A stretch of DNA of 64,000 bases from Chloroflexus islandicus (GTDB taxonomy: Bacteria; Chloroflexota; Chloroflexia; Chloroflexales; Chloroflexaceae): NCBI RefSeq assembly GCF_001650695.1, contig NZ_LWQS01000031.1, positions 50,638 through 114,637 of the forward strand. Reading direction: 5' to 3'. The notes below the pieces were generated by a model, which was not told where the DNA came from, ran no database searches, and saw only the letters and a program-made list of their open reading frames with translations. Below, piece by piece: positions 46,117 through 54,767 of this stretch. Every line of letters begins with the position of its first letter. Within the stretch, counting starts at the first letter, position 1. The translations under genes and the position numbers were made by a program.

Positions 46117-46863
46117 ATGACCGATCTTGACGCCGTGATCGCCGCTTTTGCCACACACTTGCGTACGGCCCGCCACGTGGCCGTGCTCACCGGGGCCGGC
46201 ATCTCTGCCGAGAGTGGCATTCCCACCTTTCGCGATGCCCAAACCGGTCTCTGGTCGCACTTCGATCCCGAAGAACTCACCTCACCCGCCGGCTTTGCCC
46301 GCAACCCGGCCTTAGTCTGGCGCTGGTATGCCGAGCGGCGGGTGAAGGCCTGCGCTGCCCAGCCCAATCCAGCCCACTATGCCTTAGCGGAATTGGCCAA
46401 GCACGTGCCAACATTGACTCTGATCACCCAGAATATCGACGGTCTCCATCAGCGGGCCGGCAGTCCCAACGTTATCGAATTGCACGGCAGCCTGCACCGC
46501 GCCCGTTGTATGGCCGATGGCTCGGTGCATCACACATGGGATTACGACGAGGAATTGCCGCGCTGCCCGAACTGCGGCGCGATGCTACGACCTGATGTGG
46601 TCTGGTTTGGCGAAATGTTGCCGCAGCGGGCGCTAGAAACGTCGTGGCAGGCTGCGCTCGATTGCGATGTTTTTATGTCAATTGGAACATCAGGCGTCGT
46701 CGAGCCGGCAGCGTCACTGCCGCGCGTGGCACTTGGTCGTGGCGCAACGGTGCTCCTCCTCAATCTCGAACAAACCGTTGCCGCTCGCCCGCCGCTCTTC
46801 ACCATCAACGGCAAGGCCGGCGAGGTATTGCCGCGGTTGGTCAAGGCAGCGTTTGGCGAATAA
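46117..46863 (+). CDS. Sir2-family NAD-dependent protein deacylase (sirtuin)
   Basis: A 248-residue protein from ATG 46117 (GGGAGGGATAG upstream). NAD-binding motifs GAGISAESGIPTFRD (residues ~27-41) and TQNIDGLHQRAGS (~107-119), and catalytic His in ELHGSLHRARC. The zinc site is incomplete: the second pair CPNC is present (near residue 150), but the first is C-M-A-D, so only three of the four usual cysteines are seen. It should remove acyl groups from protein lysines using NAD. Single gene, followed at once by a repeat array. Confidence 0.9.
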   Translation: MTDLDAVIAAFATHLRTARHVAVLTGAGISAESGIPTFRDAQTGLWSHFDPEELTSPAGFARNPALVWRWYAERRVKACAAQPNPAHYALAELAKHVPTLTLITQNIDGLHQRAGSPNVIELHGSLHRARCMADGSVHHTWDYDEELPRCPNCGAMLRPDVVWFGEMLPQRALETSWQAALDCDVFMSIGTSGVVEPAASLPRVALGRGATVLLLNLEQTVAARPPLFTINGKAGEVLPRLVKAAFGE

Positions 46864-47114
46864 ATGCGAGCGCAGCCCGCTCCCCCGCCTGTCATTGCGA
46901 GAGAGCGGCGGCCCGCTCCCCCACCTGTCATTGCGAGGGAGCGGCGGCACCAGCGAAGCTGGATGCCGCCCGACCGAAGCAATCCCCCCTTCAGCGGAAA
47001 GGATGCCTCTCCCGCTCTCGCGGGAGATTGCTGCGCCGCGCTGCGCGCGACTCGCAAGGACAACGGGGGTGCGGGAGATTGCGGCGCCACCCACAGCGTG
47101 GCTCGCAAGGACAT

Positions 47115-47146
47115 GAGCATGCGGCAGTTGCACTGCCGCACTCCAT
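47115..47146. repeat. Palindrome, GAGTGCGGCAGT family (array copy 1)
   Basis: GAGCATGCGGCAGT-TGC-ACTGCCGCACTCC, at the right end of the first array unit. Confidence 0.75.
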
Positions 47147-47408
47147 ATACGCCGGCTGCCGACCCGCTGCCCGGCGCGCTCCTGTCATTGCGAGGGAGTG
47201 GCAGCCCGCTCCCCCGCCTGTCATTGCGAGGGAGCGGCGGCACCAGCGAAGCTGGATGCCGCCCGACCGAAGCAATCCCCCCCTTCGGCGGAAAGGATGC
47301 CTCTCCCGCTCTCGCGGGAGATTGCTGCGCCGCGCTGCGCGCGGCTCGCAATGACAATCGGGGTGCGGGAGATTGCGTCGCCACCCACAGCGTGGCTCGC
47401 AAGGACAT

Positions 47409-47440
47409 GAGCATGCGGCAGTTGCACTGCCGCACTCCAT
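47409..47440. repeat. Palindrome, GAGTGCGGCAGT family (array copy 2)
   Basis: Identical to 47115-47146, at the right end of the second array unit. Confidence 0.75.
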
Positions 47441-47699
47441 AATCATACGCCGGCTGCCGACCCGCTGACCGGCACGCTCCTGTCATTGCGAGGGAGCGGC
47501 GGCACCAGCGAAGCTGGATGCCGCCCGACCGAAGCAATCTCCCCCTTCGGCGGAAAGGATGCCGCTTCCGCTCTCGCGGGAGATTGCTGCGCCGCGCTGC
47601 GCGCGGCTCGCAATGACAACGGGGGATGCCAGACAACATACCGCTATCCCACAGGTTGCCCCTGCGGGATAGCGGCGTGAGGAGGAAGGAATCGCCACC

Positions 47700-48368
47700 T
47701 TATTGCATCGCGGCAGTCGCCGCTTGGCGGAAGGCATTCACCGCAGCGTCAATCACCTTTTGCGGATCGCCCCCGGCAGAGGTCACAATCGCGCGCAGCG
47801 TTTCCCCGTTGCGCAACCGTGAGCGGATGGTTGCCACATCGAGCCCCGTCTGATCGGCTGCCGCTTGAATCAGCCACCCCAGCGTGCTGCGCTCGGCTGC
47901 TTTAGCCGCCCGATCGGCCAACTGCGTACCGACGGTGGTATCATTGACCAAGGTGGTCGCCCGCTCGCGAATGGTGGCCAGCATCTGATCGGCCTCGGCC
48001 TGCGTCATACGCCCATTGCTCACCGCCTGATCGAGCCGCGCCTTGGCTGCATCCACGACCGCCTGCACCAAGGCATCACCGCTGCTGCCATGGGCAGCGG
48101 CGATCTGGGCCAAGCTACGGCCATTCTGCAACTCGGCACGAATCGTTGCGGCATCAAGACTGGTCAGATTTTGCAGAGCTTTGATCAATTGCCCAACATT
48201 GACCGCTCCCACGCCGCGCCAACCGCCGCCGCCTCTCCCGTATGTTGCCTCGACCGGAGTCGAATGGGGTGCTATTGCTTGCGCCGCGCTCACCAGCGCC
48301 GGCTGGCTCCAAAGCAAGGTCAGCGCCAACGCTGCGCCAGCGAGGCCACTGAACAGGGTTCGTTTCAT
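47700..48368 (-). CDS. Secreted helical protein with two internal repeats
   Basis: A 222-residue protein from ATG 48368 (GGAGGAGAT upstream). Signal peptide MKRTLFSGLAGAALALTLLW...SAAQA. The mature part has two related units: ~60-110 (LTSLDAATIRAELQNGRSLAQIAAAHG) and ~165-215 (QTGLDVATIRSRLRNGETLRAIVTSAGG), joined by a helical segment SNGRMTQAEADQMLATIRER. No catalytic residues stand out and no family name is certain; the pattern resembles small exported helical proteins often called DUF2680-like. Divergent from the PspC gene across 194 bases, so joint envelope-stress control is possible. Confidence 0.75.
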   Translation of the reverse strand: MKRTLFSGLAGAALALTLLWSQPALVSAAQAIAPHSTPVEATYGRGGGGWRGVGAVNVGQLIKALQNLTSLDAATIRAELQNGRSLAQIAAAHGSSGDALVQAVVDAAKARLDQAVSNGRMTQAEADQMLATIRERATTLVNDTTVGTQLADRAAKAAERSTLGWLIQAAADQTGLDVATIRSRLRNGETLRAIVTSAGGDPQKVIDAAVNAFRQAATAAMQ

Positions 48369-48562
48369 CGCATCTCCTCCGTGGTGTCGTTGTGCTACGA
48401 AGTACCCCGCTTGATCCGGGGTCAGATGTACTCTAGCACCAGACTTTGAAGAACTTATGAACTGGTGACGAGTAACTTGTGGAGGCGGCTGCAACAAAGT
48501 TGCGCTGGCAACGTCATACAGGCAGGGATCGCGCAGTGATTAGATTACAAAGGAGAAGGGCT

Positions 48563-48826
48563 ATGACAACCACTCGCTTAACGCGCAGCGCCACCGATAG
48601 CATGATTGGCGGCGTGTGCGGCGGCCTCGCCCGCTACTTCGGCATCGACAGCACGATTGTCCGGCTGGTGTTCGTGTTAGCGGTGCTCAGCGGTCTCAGC
48701 CCGCTGATCTACATCGTGCTCTGGATCATTATGCCGAAAGAGGAATTGGCCCAGCCTACCCCGCCGGCCCCAGACCCCACCGGCGAATGGAAGTACGATC
48801 CATACACCGGCCAGCGCATCCGGTGA
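48563..48826 (+). CDS. PspC-domain membrane protein
   Basis: An 87-residue protein from ATG 48563 (AAGGAGAAGG upstream). The PspC domain covers residues ~4-62: LTRSATDSMIGGVCGGLARYFGIDSTIVRLVFVLA, then a second hydrophobic stretch LSGLSPLIYIVLWIIMPKEE. A polar tail ends in YDPYTGQRIR. PspC proteins sit in the cytoplasmic membrane and act in phage-shock or envelope-stress responses; stand-alone small versions in Chloroflexota and Firmicutes are not well studied. Followed by a terminator-like palindrome. Confidence 0.9.
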   Translation: MTTTRLTRSATDSMIGGVCGGLARYFGIDSTIVRLVFVLAVLSGLSPLIYIVLWIIMPKEELAQPTPPAPDPTGEWKYDPYTGQRIR

Positions 48827-48839
48827 CCGATCGCACGTG

Positions 48840-48868
48840 GTACGGGCGGGTTTGAAACCTGCCCGTAC
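48840..48868. terminator. Palindrome after pspC, GCGGGTTT core
   Basis: GTACGGGCGGGTTT-G-AAACCTGCCCGTAC with one mismatch. Ends 90 bases before the next gene; shares its core with 41431-41455. Confidence 0.6.
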
Positions 48869-48957
48869 TAGCTCCCATCCCCTGTCTTCTCCTCATTGAC
48901 TCTCCGGCGCACCCAGCGTATGATTCCGGCAACGCTCGTGTCTACTGCGCCAAACCG

Positions 48958-49833
48958 ATGACCTTGCCAACAGCCGTCGCCAATCTGATCACTACTGCGC
49001 TGGGCCGCCCGATCGAGCAGATCGATCACCTCGGCGGCAGCTTTGGCGCGCGCCTTGCCCGCGTCACTATCAACGGGCAGCGCTTTGCGCTCAAGTGGGC
49101 CGCCAGCGGCGCGCCAGCGGCGATGGTCGCCGCCGAAACCCATGGCCTGCGCACACTCGCCGCCGCCAACGCCATCCGCGTGCCGGCAGTCGTCTTCGCG
49201 TGCGAGGCCAACGGCGACCAACCCGCCATCGTGCTCAGTGAATGGATCGCAGGCGATGGCCGGCCCCCCGATCCAGCACAGCTTGGCGAACAGCTCGCTG
49301 CGCTGCACCGCCACACCGGCGCTGCGTATGGGCTTGAGCGCGACAACTTCATCGGCGGCACGCCGCAAACCAACGGCTGGATGGACGACTGGATCGCCTT
49401 TTTCCGCGAGCGACGCCTCTTGCCGCAGATCGAGCTGGCTGCCCGCAACGGTCTTTTGCCGGCGCGCCGCCGGCAGATGCTGGAACGGGTTGTGAGCCGC
49501 CTTGACGAATGGCTCAGCGGCGTGCCGCGCGTTCCCTCACTCATTCACGGCGATCTGTGGAGCGGCAATGTCATCGCTGGCCCCGGTGGCGCACCGGCCT
49601 TGATCGACCCCGCCATTTCGTACAGCGACCGCGAGGCGGAACTAGCCTTTACCGAACTCTTCGGCGGCTTCTCGCCCCGCTTCTACGCCGCGTATCAGGC
49701 AGCATGGCCGCTCGACCCCGGCTACCGCGACCGGCGCGATCTCTACAACCTTTACCACCTGCTCAACCATCTGAACCTGTTCGGCGAAGGCTACGGTGCG
49801 CAGGTCGATGCGGCGGCGCGCCGGTATGGATAG
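48958..49833 (+). CDS. Fructosamine kinase family protein
   Basis: A 291-residue protein from ATG 48958. Kinase-fold landmarks: glycine-rich IDHLGGSFGARLARV, Lys in RFALKWAAS, catalytic HGDLWSGNVIAGPGG (near residue 198) and the metal-binding DPAISYSDREAELAFTELFGGF. The DNFIGGTPQTNGWMDDWIAFFRERRLLPQ segment is specific to fructosamine-3-kinase homologues. It phosphorylates glycated protein or sugar amines, probably for deglycation in the cytosol. Single gene. Confidence 0.93.
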   Translation: MTLPTAVANLITTALGRPIEQIDHLGGSFGARLARVTINGQRFALKWAASGAPAAMVAAETHGLRTLAAANAIRVPAVVFACEANGDQPAIVLSEWIAGDGRPPDPAQLGEQLAALHRHTGAAYGLERDNFIGGTPQTNGWMDDWIAFFRERRLLPQIELAARNGLLPARRRQMLERVVSRLDEWLSGVPRVPSLIHGDLWSGNVIAGPGGAPALIDPAISYSDREAELAFTELFGGFSPRFYAAYQAAWPLDPGYRDRRDLYNLYHLLNHLNLFGEGYGAQVDAAARRYG

Positions 49834-49877
49834 GCGGTGCGTGAATGAGCGTTTGCATGGTATTACGTAGGAATCGT

Positions 49878-49911
49878 ATGGAGTGCGGCAGTTAAACTAC
49901 CGCACTCCGTA
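49878..49911. repeat. Palindrome, GAGTGCGGCAGT family
   Basis: ATGGAGTGCGGCAGT-TAA-ACTACCGCACTCCGTA, with two mismatches to the reference copy. It lies between two convergent genes and may end transcription of both. Confidence 0.75.
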
Positions 49912-49943
49912 GAAGTCAGTACACTGTTCGCGAAGTCTGTCGC

Positions 49944-50162
49944 TTAGCGCGTCTGTTGCTGTTCACGCGTGCGTTTGCAGGTGTTAATCCTAAAGATCCA
50001 ATATAACGGGCACACCGCATAAGCCGCCGTTGCAAACATAATGAGCGCAAGAAAACCAGTGATGACCTGCAACCAGAAGAGCTGGCCAAAGAGTGAAATA
50101 AGACCGAAAACCATCGTCAATACGAGACGAATATCGCGATCAAGCGTGCCTACATTGCGCAT
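49944..50162 (-). CDS. DUF2892 (YgaP-like) small membrane protein
   Basis: A 72-residue protein from ATG 50162. The start MRNVGTLDRDIRLVLTMVFG is the DUF2892 signature (N-V-G-x-x-D-R). Two membrane helices (~12-28 and ~32-52) lead to AAYAVCPLYWIFRINTCK, the C-P-L-Y motif of the family, with a basic tail. Function unknown; the family often sits near rhodanese or redox genes, but not here. Confidence 0.88.
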   Translation of the reverse strand: MRNVGTLDRDIRLVLTMVFGLISLFGQLFWLQVITGFLALIMFATAAYAVCPLYWIFRINTCKRTREQQQTR

Positions 50163-50360
50163 AGCAACAATCCTTTCCCTTGACCTTTCTCGTGCCTAGC
50201 ATAACAATCTTGTCTACGCTTGTTGGTGAAGATCTCACTACCGAGCGTAATGATTGCTCATTTGCATTGTAAGGCAAGAACCCGGAACATGCCATATCGA
50301 AGAGGATTGACTCTTGTGCTACAATAGGGCAGTTTCGCCGAGACTATGCTGTGGGGAGCT

Positions 50361-50912
50361 ATGAAGGACGAAACCACCGACATGCCAATTGATCAGAATG
50401 ATCCGTTCGGTTTGGCGGCTGTGCGCGATCTGTTGCACATGCTCGAGGAGAGCGATGTCTACGAAATCACGATCGAGCGCGGCAATGCCAAGTTACACGT
50501 CAAACGCGGCCAGCCCACCCCTAGCGGCGTGATCTATTCTGCTCCGCTGCCCGCCGCACCGCTCAACGCGCCGCTCAGCGCACCGCTCAGCGCACCGCTG
50601 CCGACTACCCCAGTGACTCCTTTCGTCCAACCGCCGCCAACGCCAGAAGGGCCACCAGTTGAGATGCCGGCTGGCCATACGATTACCGCCCCGATGGTCG
50701 GCACCTTCTACGCGGCACCCTCGCCGAAAGACAAGCCATTCGTGCAGGAAGGCGATGAGGTGCGGGTCGGCGATACCGTCGGCATTGTTGAAGCGATGAA
50801 GATGATGAACGAGATCGAGAGTGACGTCGCCGGACGGGTGGCGCGCATTCTGGTCAAGAATGGGCAACCGGTTGAGTACGGCCAGCCGCTGATGGTAATT
50901 GAACCGCTTTGA
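50361..50912 (+). CDS. accB: Acetyl-CoA carboxylase biotin carboxyl carrier protein
   Basis: A 183-residue protein; ATG 50361 chosen, with 50346 and 50382 as alternatives. An N-terminal helical segment ([22 protein letters not shown]) is followed by a Pro/Ala-rich linker with repeated [12 protein letters not shown] (~65-100) and the C-terminal biotinyl domain (~110-183), whose biotin lysine is in [11 protein letters not shown]. It carries carboxybiotin between biotin carboxylase and carboxyltransferase in malonyl-CoA synthesis. accC is not in this window. Stop overlaps the start of xseA (TGATG). Confidence 0.93.
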   Translation: MKDETTDMPIDQNDPFGLAAVRDLLHMLEESDVYEITIERGNAKLHVKRGQPTPSGVIYSAPLPAAPLNAPLSAPLSAPLPTTPVTPFVQPPPTPEGPPVEMPAGHTITAPMVGTFYAAPSPKDKPFVQEGDEVRVGDTVGIVEAMKMMNEIESDVAGRVARILVKNGQPVEYGQPLMVIEPL

Positions 50913-52105
50913 TGCGCGCTTTTTCGGTCTCTGACTTAAATAGCGCTCTGCGCGCTCATCTGGAAGAAGATGGCCTATTCTTCGACCTCTGGCTGCTAGC
51001 CGAAGTCGTGGAATTTCGCCGTTACAGTTCAGGGCATTGCTACTTTACCCTGAAAGATGAGCAAGCGAGCATTCGTGCCGTGCTCTGGCGCAGTGCCGCC
51101 GAACGGCTGGCGAGGCTGCCGGCCAACGGTGAGGCGGTGCTTGCCCATGGCCGGGTTGGCTTCTATGAAGCCCGTGGCGAAGTGCAGTTCGTCGTTGATC
51201 AGATCGTGCCGGCAGGGGAAGGCTTGCTCAACGCGCAACTCGAACAACTGCGCGCCCGTCTCGAAGCTGAAGGGTTGTTCGATGAACGCCGCAAGCGATC
51301 GTTGCCGCCCCTGCCGCGCCGGATCGGGATCGTGACCTCGCTCCAAGCGGCGGCGCTGCAAGATATGCTGACCATTTTCCGCCGCCGCTACCCGCTCGCC
51401 GAAATCGTCGTATCACCGTGTCTCGTTCAAGGTGAATTGGCCCCAGCTAGTATTGTGGCCGCGCTCCGCCGCGTCTATGCCGAGCCGGTCGATCTCGTGA
51501 TCGTAGCTCGCGGCGGCGGCGCTAGCGAGGATCTGGCAGCGTTCAATGATGAACAGGTGGTGCGGGCAGTCGCCGCTAGCCCAGTGCCGATTATCACCGG
51601 CGTTGGTCACGAGACCGATACCACCTTGGTGGATGCGGTAGCCGATCTGCGCGCCCCTACCCCTTCCGCCGCCGCTGAAGTGGCCGCGCCAGCCGTCGTC
51701 GATCTTCGCCAACGGGTGGCCGAATTGCGCGACCGCGCCGCTGGCGCAATCATGGCGCGCATCGAGGAACAGCGCCGCGCAGTTGACCAACAAGTAACGT
51801 TGCTCCGCCGCAACCATCCCCGCCGCCACCTTGATGCAGCCCGCCAGACGGTTGATGAGCTTGATCGCCGGGCTAGCCGTGCGTTCGAGCGGTGGCTGGC
51901 CCTCGCCCAAACCCGCCTGCAAGGCTTGCAAGCCCGGCTCAGCACCCTCAGCCCGCAAGCGACGCTGGCCCGCGGTTATGCCATCGCGCAACGCACCGGC
52001 GGGCAAGTCGTCACCGATCCGGCGCAGGTGCAAGCGGGCGAACAGCTCCAGCTCACGGTACGCGCCGGGACGCTGCTTGTCGCTGTAGAGGATGCCAATG
52101 AGTGA
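50912..52105 (+). CDS. xseA: Exodeoxyribonuclease VII large subunit
   Basis: A 397-residue protein from ATG 50912, overlapping the accB stop. The OB-fold domain (~1-95) includes EVVEFRRYSSGHCYFTLKDEQASIRAVLW. The catalytic region (~115-300) has RRIGIVTSLQAAALQDML, VIVARGGGASEDLAAFNDE and ITGVGHETDTTLVDAVADLRAPTPSAAAE, the XseA signatures. A long helical segment follows, ending in LARGYAIAQ. Shorter than the E. coli protein (456 residues) but with all motifs. With XseB it degrades single-stranded DNA in both directions. Overlaps xseB by several bases. Confidence 0.95.
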   Translation: MRAFSVSDLNSALRAHLEEDGLFFDLWLLAEVVEFRRYSSGHCYFTLKDEQASIRAVLWRSAAERLARLPANGEAVLAHGRVGFYEARGEVQFVVDQIVPAGEGLLNAQLEQLRARLEAEGLFDERRKRSLPPLPRRIGIVTSLQAAALQDMLTIFRRRYPLAEIVVSPCLVQGELAPASIVAALRRVYAEPVDLVIVARGGGASEDLAAFNDEQVVRAVAASPVPIITGVGHETDTTLVDAVADLRAPTPSAAAEVAAPAVVDLRQRVAELRDRAAGAIMARIEEQRRAVDQQVTLLRRNHPRRHLDAARQTVDELDRRASRAFERWLALAQTRLQGLQARLSTLSPQATLARGYAIAQRTGGQVVTDPAQVQAGEQLQLTVRAGTLLVAVEDANE

Positions 52106-52295
52106 ACCAACTGCCGTTGAACAATATGAGACATTGCTGGCCGAGTTACAGGCAGTGGTAGAACGGCTCGAGCGCGGCGAGTTATCGCTTGCCGAAGCGT
52201 TGCACCTGTACGAACGCGGCGCTGAGCTCGCTGCGGCGTGCCAACGATTGCTCGATACTGCCGAATTGCGGGTGCGCCAGCTCGATAGCGCCTGA
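52092..52295 (+). CDS. xseB: Exodeoxyribonuclease VII small subunit
   Basis: A 67-residue protein; ATG 52092 or, more likely, ATG 52098 two codons later. The whole chain matches XseB: YETLLAELQAVVERLERGELSLAEALHLYERGAELAAACQRLL, then VRQLD. It forms the multi-copy small subunit of exonuclease VII. Overlaps the end of xseA and is 17 bases from the next gene, so accB, xseA, xseB and the membrane protein form one transcript. Confidence 0.95.
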   Translation: MPMSEPTAVEQYETLLAELQAVVERLERGELSLAEALHLYERGAELAAACQRLLDTAELRVRQLDSA

Positions 52296-52312
52296 ACGGA
52301 GCCGGTTTCGTC

Positions 52313-54262
52313 ATGAGCGTCTCGATCGTGGAAAAAGTCTATCGTTACCCGTGGCGGCGGCGGTGGTGGCTCGCCACCCTCGGTAATCTGCTGGTGATCG
52401 CGAGCCTCGTCATCGCCGTGTACCAGCTTCTGCGCGGAGTCGTCGCAGCCAGCGAACCCCTCGCGCTCTGGTTGCGCCGCACGCCATGGCTACGCCCGCT
52501 GTACGATGGACTGTCTCCCCTTCCACGCGATCTGAGCTTATGGTTCCCAGAAGCGCTCGGCGTACTGGTGTGGGCAGCGGTAGGGTTACTGGTCGCGTTG
52601 CTGCTGCTGAACGCGCTCCCCGCGCTCCGGGTCAGCACCCGTGGCCTGCTCGTCGAGTTTGCCGGCGGCTGGCTGCCGGTGGCATGGGAAGATGTGCAAC
52701 AGATCCACGTCACTGGCGATGAGGCTGGCCAGCGCTTTGTGTTGCTGGTAATCCCCGCCAAATCAGCCAAGCGTCTGACCGGCTGGCATCGTGTATATGG
52801 CTTGTTATACGGCACCACCATCCGGCCAGCTTTTCTCGTGTCGTCATCGATCGATGAGTTTGACCATTTGCTCAATACGATCTTGCACGAAAACAATCGC
52901 GCGATCCGCAGCGTCGAAGGAGCGCAGCCGGTGGTGGTTGACGAACAACGCCGTTCACCATTGTTTGGCCTGTTCTTACGCGGCGCTACAGCCGCACCAC
53001 CGGCTGCCAATGCAGTCTTGCCGCCAACGACCGCACCAGAGGTAACGGCCACGCTCCCCGCATGGTCATTGATCAGGATCGCGCACCTCAGCGTGATGGC
53101 GCTTGTGCTTATCTTTGGTCTGCTACACTATCGCAGTTATTGGGATCGAGCGCTCACGCTCATGCTTCCAGAGTTACGCAGCAACCCTGCGCTGCTGTGG
53201 GTCAGCCAAGATCCCGTCTATCGCGCGATCTTCAATGCCTATCAAGGCGCCAGTGCGCCCTTCTTCGGCTTCACCGGACGGCCCGATCTGCCAGCCCCGG
53301 CGTGGCTGCTGATCGCCGCCCATCTACTTCTTGCGCTTGTCATTGCGCTAGCTTTTGCGCTGCTGATCGCCATTCCCTCGTCAGTCATTGCAGGTCAAAA
53401 CGGGATGATCGTCCGCTTTCTCCCCCGCCCCTTGCCATTCGCGCGCACTCTTCCATGGGCGAGCATCAGTGCGTTTCAGATGATCGATCTTGGGTTTGGC
53501 CGCAGCATCGCTTTTGTCCAATCACCAGCACTACCATGGCTTAGCCGGCTGTGCGGCTTGGTGGTGACGGGAAAATGGACGCCGGGAGCCATCTTGATCG
53601 GCACGATGAAGAACTGGCCAGCATTGATCGAACAGTGCGAAGAACGCTTGAGCCATCTGCCGCCGATCAACGACACTCCCCGTTTTCAACCGGCTGCGTT
53701 TATGCCCAACCTGCAACTGATTGGCCAGCCAGTGGCAACAATTGCTGCACTGAAAGCGGAATTGACCGCAACCGGCGCAACCACAACCGATCTGCTGTGG
53801 CGCGCCGGCAGGGCGATGCTCGTTGTATCGTTGCCGCTGGGGTTGATGTTTGCGATTCCGGCCTTGATAGACGGTGATCGCTGGCCAGATCTCGGCATTA
53901 TCTTGGGCGGGCTTGGCTTTTGGCTCGCCGGCTTGCTTGAATGGCCGCTGGTCGTGCTGATTTCGCTGATTATTCACGGTGCGCTTGACAACGACCAAGA
54001 GCAGGCGCATATTTTCACGTTCTACCCGCTGGTGCAGATGCCGCGCCTCTTGCCGCTGTTGCTCGCGCTGATCTGTCTTATCGTCAATCTGCCATGGCTA
54101 GCTGCCATCCTCTGGCTCGCTTCCCTCGCGATTGCCTACTGGGTGACAGCAGCGCTCTGGGTCGATGTGTACGAGTGGGAAGGCGCACAGGTCATTCTGG
54201 GTGGGTTGCTGCCAGCGATTTGGCAGCTTTTTGTGATGGTGGCATTCTGGACGTTGCGGTAA
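52313..54262 (+). CDS. Polytopic membrane protein, possible duplicated PH-like modules
   Basis: A 649-residue protein from ATG 52313, unknown function. Helices at ~20-45 and ~80-105 precede a soluble module (~108-200: RGLLVEFAGGWLPVAWEDVQQI). Then come two more helices (~250-275, ~335-360) and a second soluble module (~365-445: GMIVRFLPRPLPFARTLPWASISAF), then four C-terminal helices (~500-649). The repeated order 'two helices then beta module' with W..V/I patterns suggests a bacterial PH-like duplication (inference). Third gene after accB in the operon, but no link to fatty-acid or DNA metabolism is evident. Confidence 0.7.
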   Translation: MSVSIVEKVYRYPWRRRWWLATLGNLLVIASLVIAVYQLLRGVVAASEPLALWLRRTPWLRPLYDGLSPLPRDLSLWFPEALGVLVWAAVGLLVALLLLNALPALRVSTRGLLVEFAGGWLPVAWEDVQQIHVTGDEAGQRFVLLVIPAKSAKRLTGWHRVYGLLYGTTIRPAFLVSSSIDEFDHLLNTILHENNRAIRSVEGAQPVVVDEQRRSPLFGLFLRGATAAPPAANAVLPPTTAPEVTATLPAWSLIRIAHLSVMALVLIFGLLHYRSYWDRALTLMLPELRSNPALLWVSQDPVYRAIFNAYQGASAPFFGFTGRPDLPAPAWLLIAAHLLLALVIALAFALLIAIPSSVIAGQNGMIVRFLPRPLPFARTLPWASISAFQMIDLGFGRSIAFVQSPALPWLSRLCGLVVTGKWTPGAILIGTMKNWPALIEQCEERLSHLPPINDTPRFQPAAFMPNLQLIGQPVATIAALKAELTATGATTTDLLWRAGRAMLVVSLPLGLMFAIPALIDGDRWPDLGIILGGLGFWLAGLLEWPLVVLISLIIHGALDNDQEQAHIFTFYPLVQMPRLLPLLLALICLIVNLPWLAAILWLASLAIAYWVTAALWVDVYEWEGAQVILGGLLPAIWQLFVMVAFWTLR

Positions 54263-54318
54263 GATTGGCGTGGCAATACCATTGGTGGTATTCAGAGTAA
54301 ACAGAGAGGATATTGGCA

Positions 54319-54699
54319 ATGGATCGCATTCGTATCGCTACCGAAGCTGCTCCGGCAGCGATTGGGCCATATTCGCAGGCTATCCGGGCCGGCAACTTGA
54401 TCTTTGTGTCCGGACAGTTGCCGATCAATCCGGCCACCAACGAGATGCTTACGGACGACATCGGCGCCATGACCCGGCAGATCTTTGCGAATATTGCCGC
54501 TATTTTGCACGAGGCGGGCAGCTCGCTCGACCGGATCGTGAAGACGACCGTCTTTCTGGCCGATCTGAACGATTTTGCCGCGATGAATGCCGCATACGCC
54601 GAGCATTTCAGCGACGCGCCGCCGGCCCGTTCCACCGTGCAAGTGGCTCGCTTGCCCCGCGATGCCCGGATCGAAATTGAAGTAATTGCGTTGGCGTAA
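54319..54699 (+). CDS. ridA: RidA family enamine/imine deaminase
   Basis: A 126-residue protein from ATG 54319 (GAGAGGAT upstream; a TTG two codons earlier is possible). Full RidA signature: AAPAAIGPYSQAIRAGNLIFVSGQLPINP and the C-terminal PPARSTVQVARLPRDARIEIEVIA, with the conserved Arg that binds substrate carboxylate (here in the PARSTV segment). The trimeric enzyme hydrolyses reactive 2-aminoacrylate and related enamines. Stand-alone within the plus-strand gene run. Confidence 0.95.
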   Translation: MDRIRIATEAAPAAIGPYSQAIRAGNLIFVSGQLPINPATNEMLTDDIGAMTRQIFANIAAILHEAGSSLDRIVKTTVFLADLNDFAAMNAAYAEHFSDAPPARSTVQVARLPRDARIEIEVIALA

Positions 54700-54767
54700 C
54701 GATTCACGCGCATCGTTTGCCGCTGTCGCGCGGTATTCATGATAGATAATCACGTTGCCTTCCCGTA

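Larger units (their letters stand above)
46864..47699. repeat. Array of ~290-bp composite repeats
   Basis: Three units: 46888-47178, 47181-47475 and a truncated 47481-47625. Each full unit contains TGTCATTGCGAG(G/A)GAG elements, GATGCCGCCCGACCGAAGCA, a CTCCCGCTCTCGCGGGAGATT hairpin region, GGCTCGCAAGGACATGAGC and a GAGTGCGGCAGT-family palindrome. TGTCATTGCGAG landmarks recur at 46926, 47219 and 47481. The open frames seen across it on both strands are made of repeat sequence and are not genes. The last ~70 bases contain a GGATAGCGG-type inverted repeat near 47640-47675. Confidence 0.85.

Noticed and set aside
46542..47639. 365-codon minus-strand frame and several plus-strand frames across the repeat array
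   Set aside because: Products are built from the repeat units (recurring CEPRAARRSNLPRE-like words) and part of the sirtuin gene in another frame.
46864..47699. CRISPR array
   Set aside because: The repeats are ~290 bp composites with no short regular repeat-spacer pattern, and no cas genes are present.
50307..50325. TTGACT and TACAAT before accB as a promoter pair
   Set aside because: Spacing is only 7 bases; TACAAT alone may be a -10 but no -35 fits.
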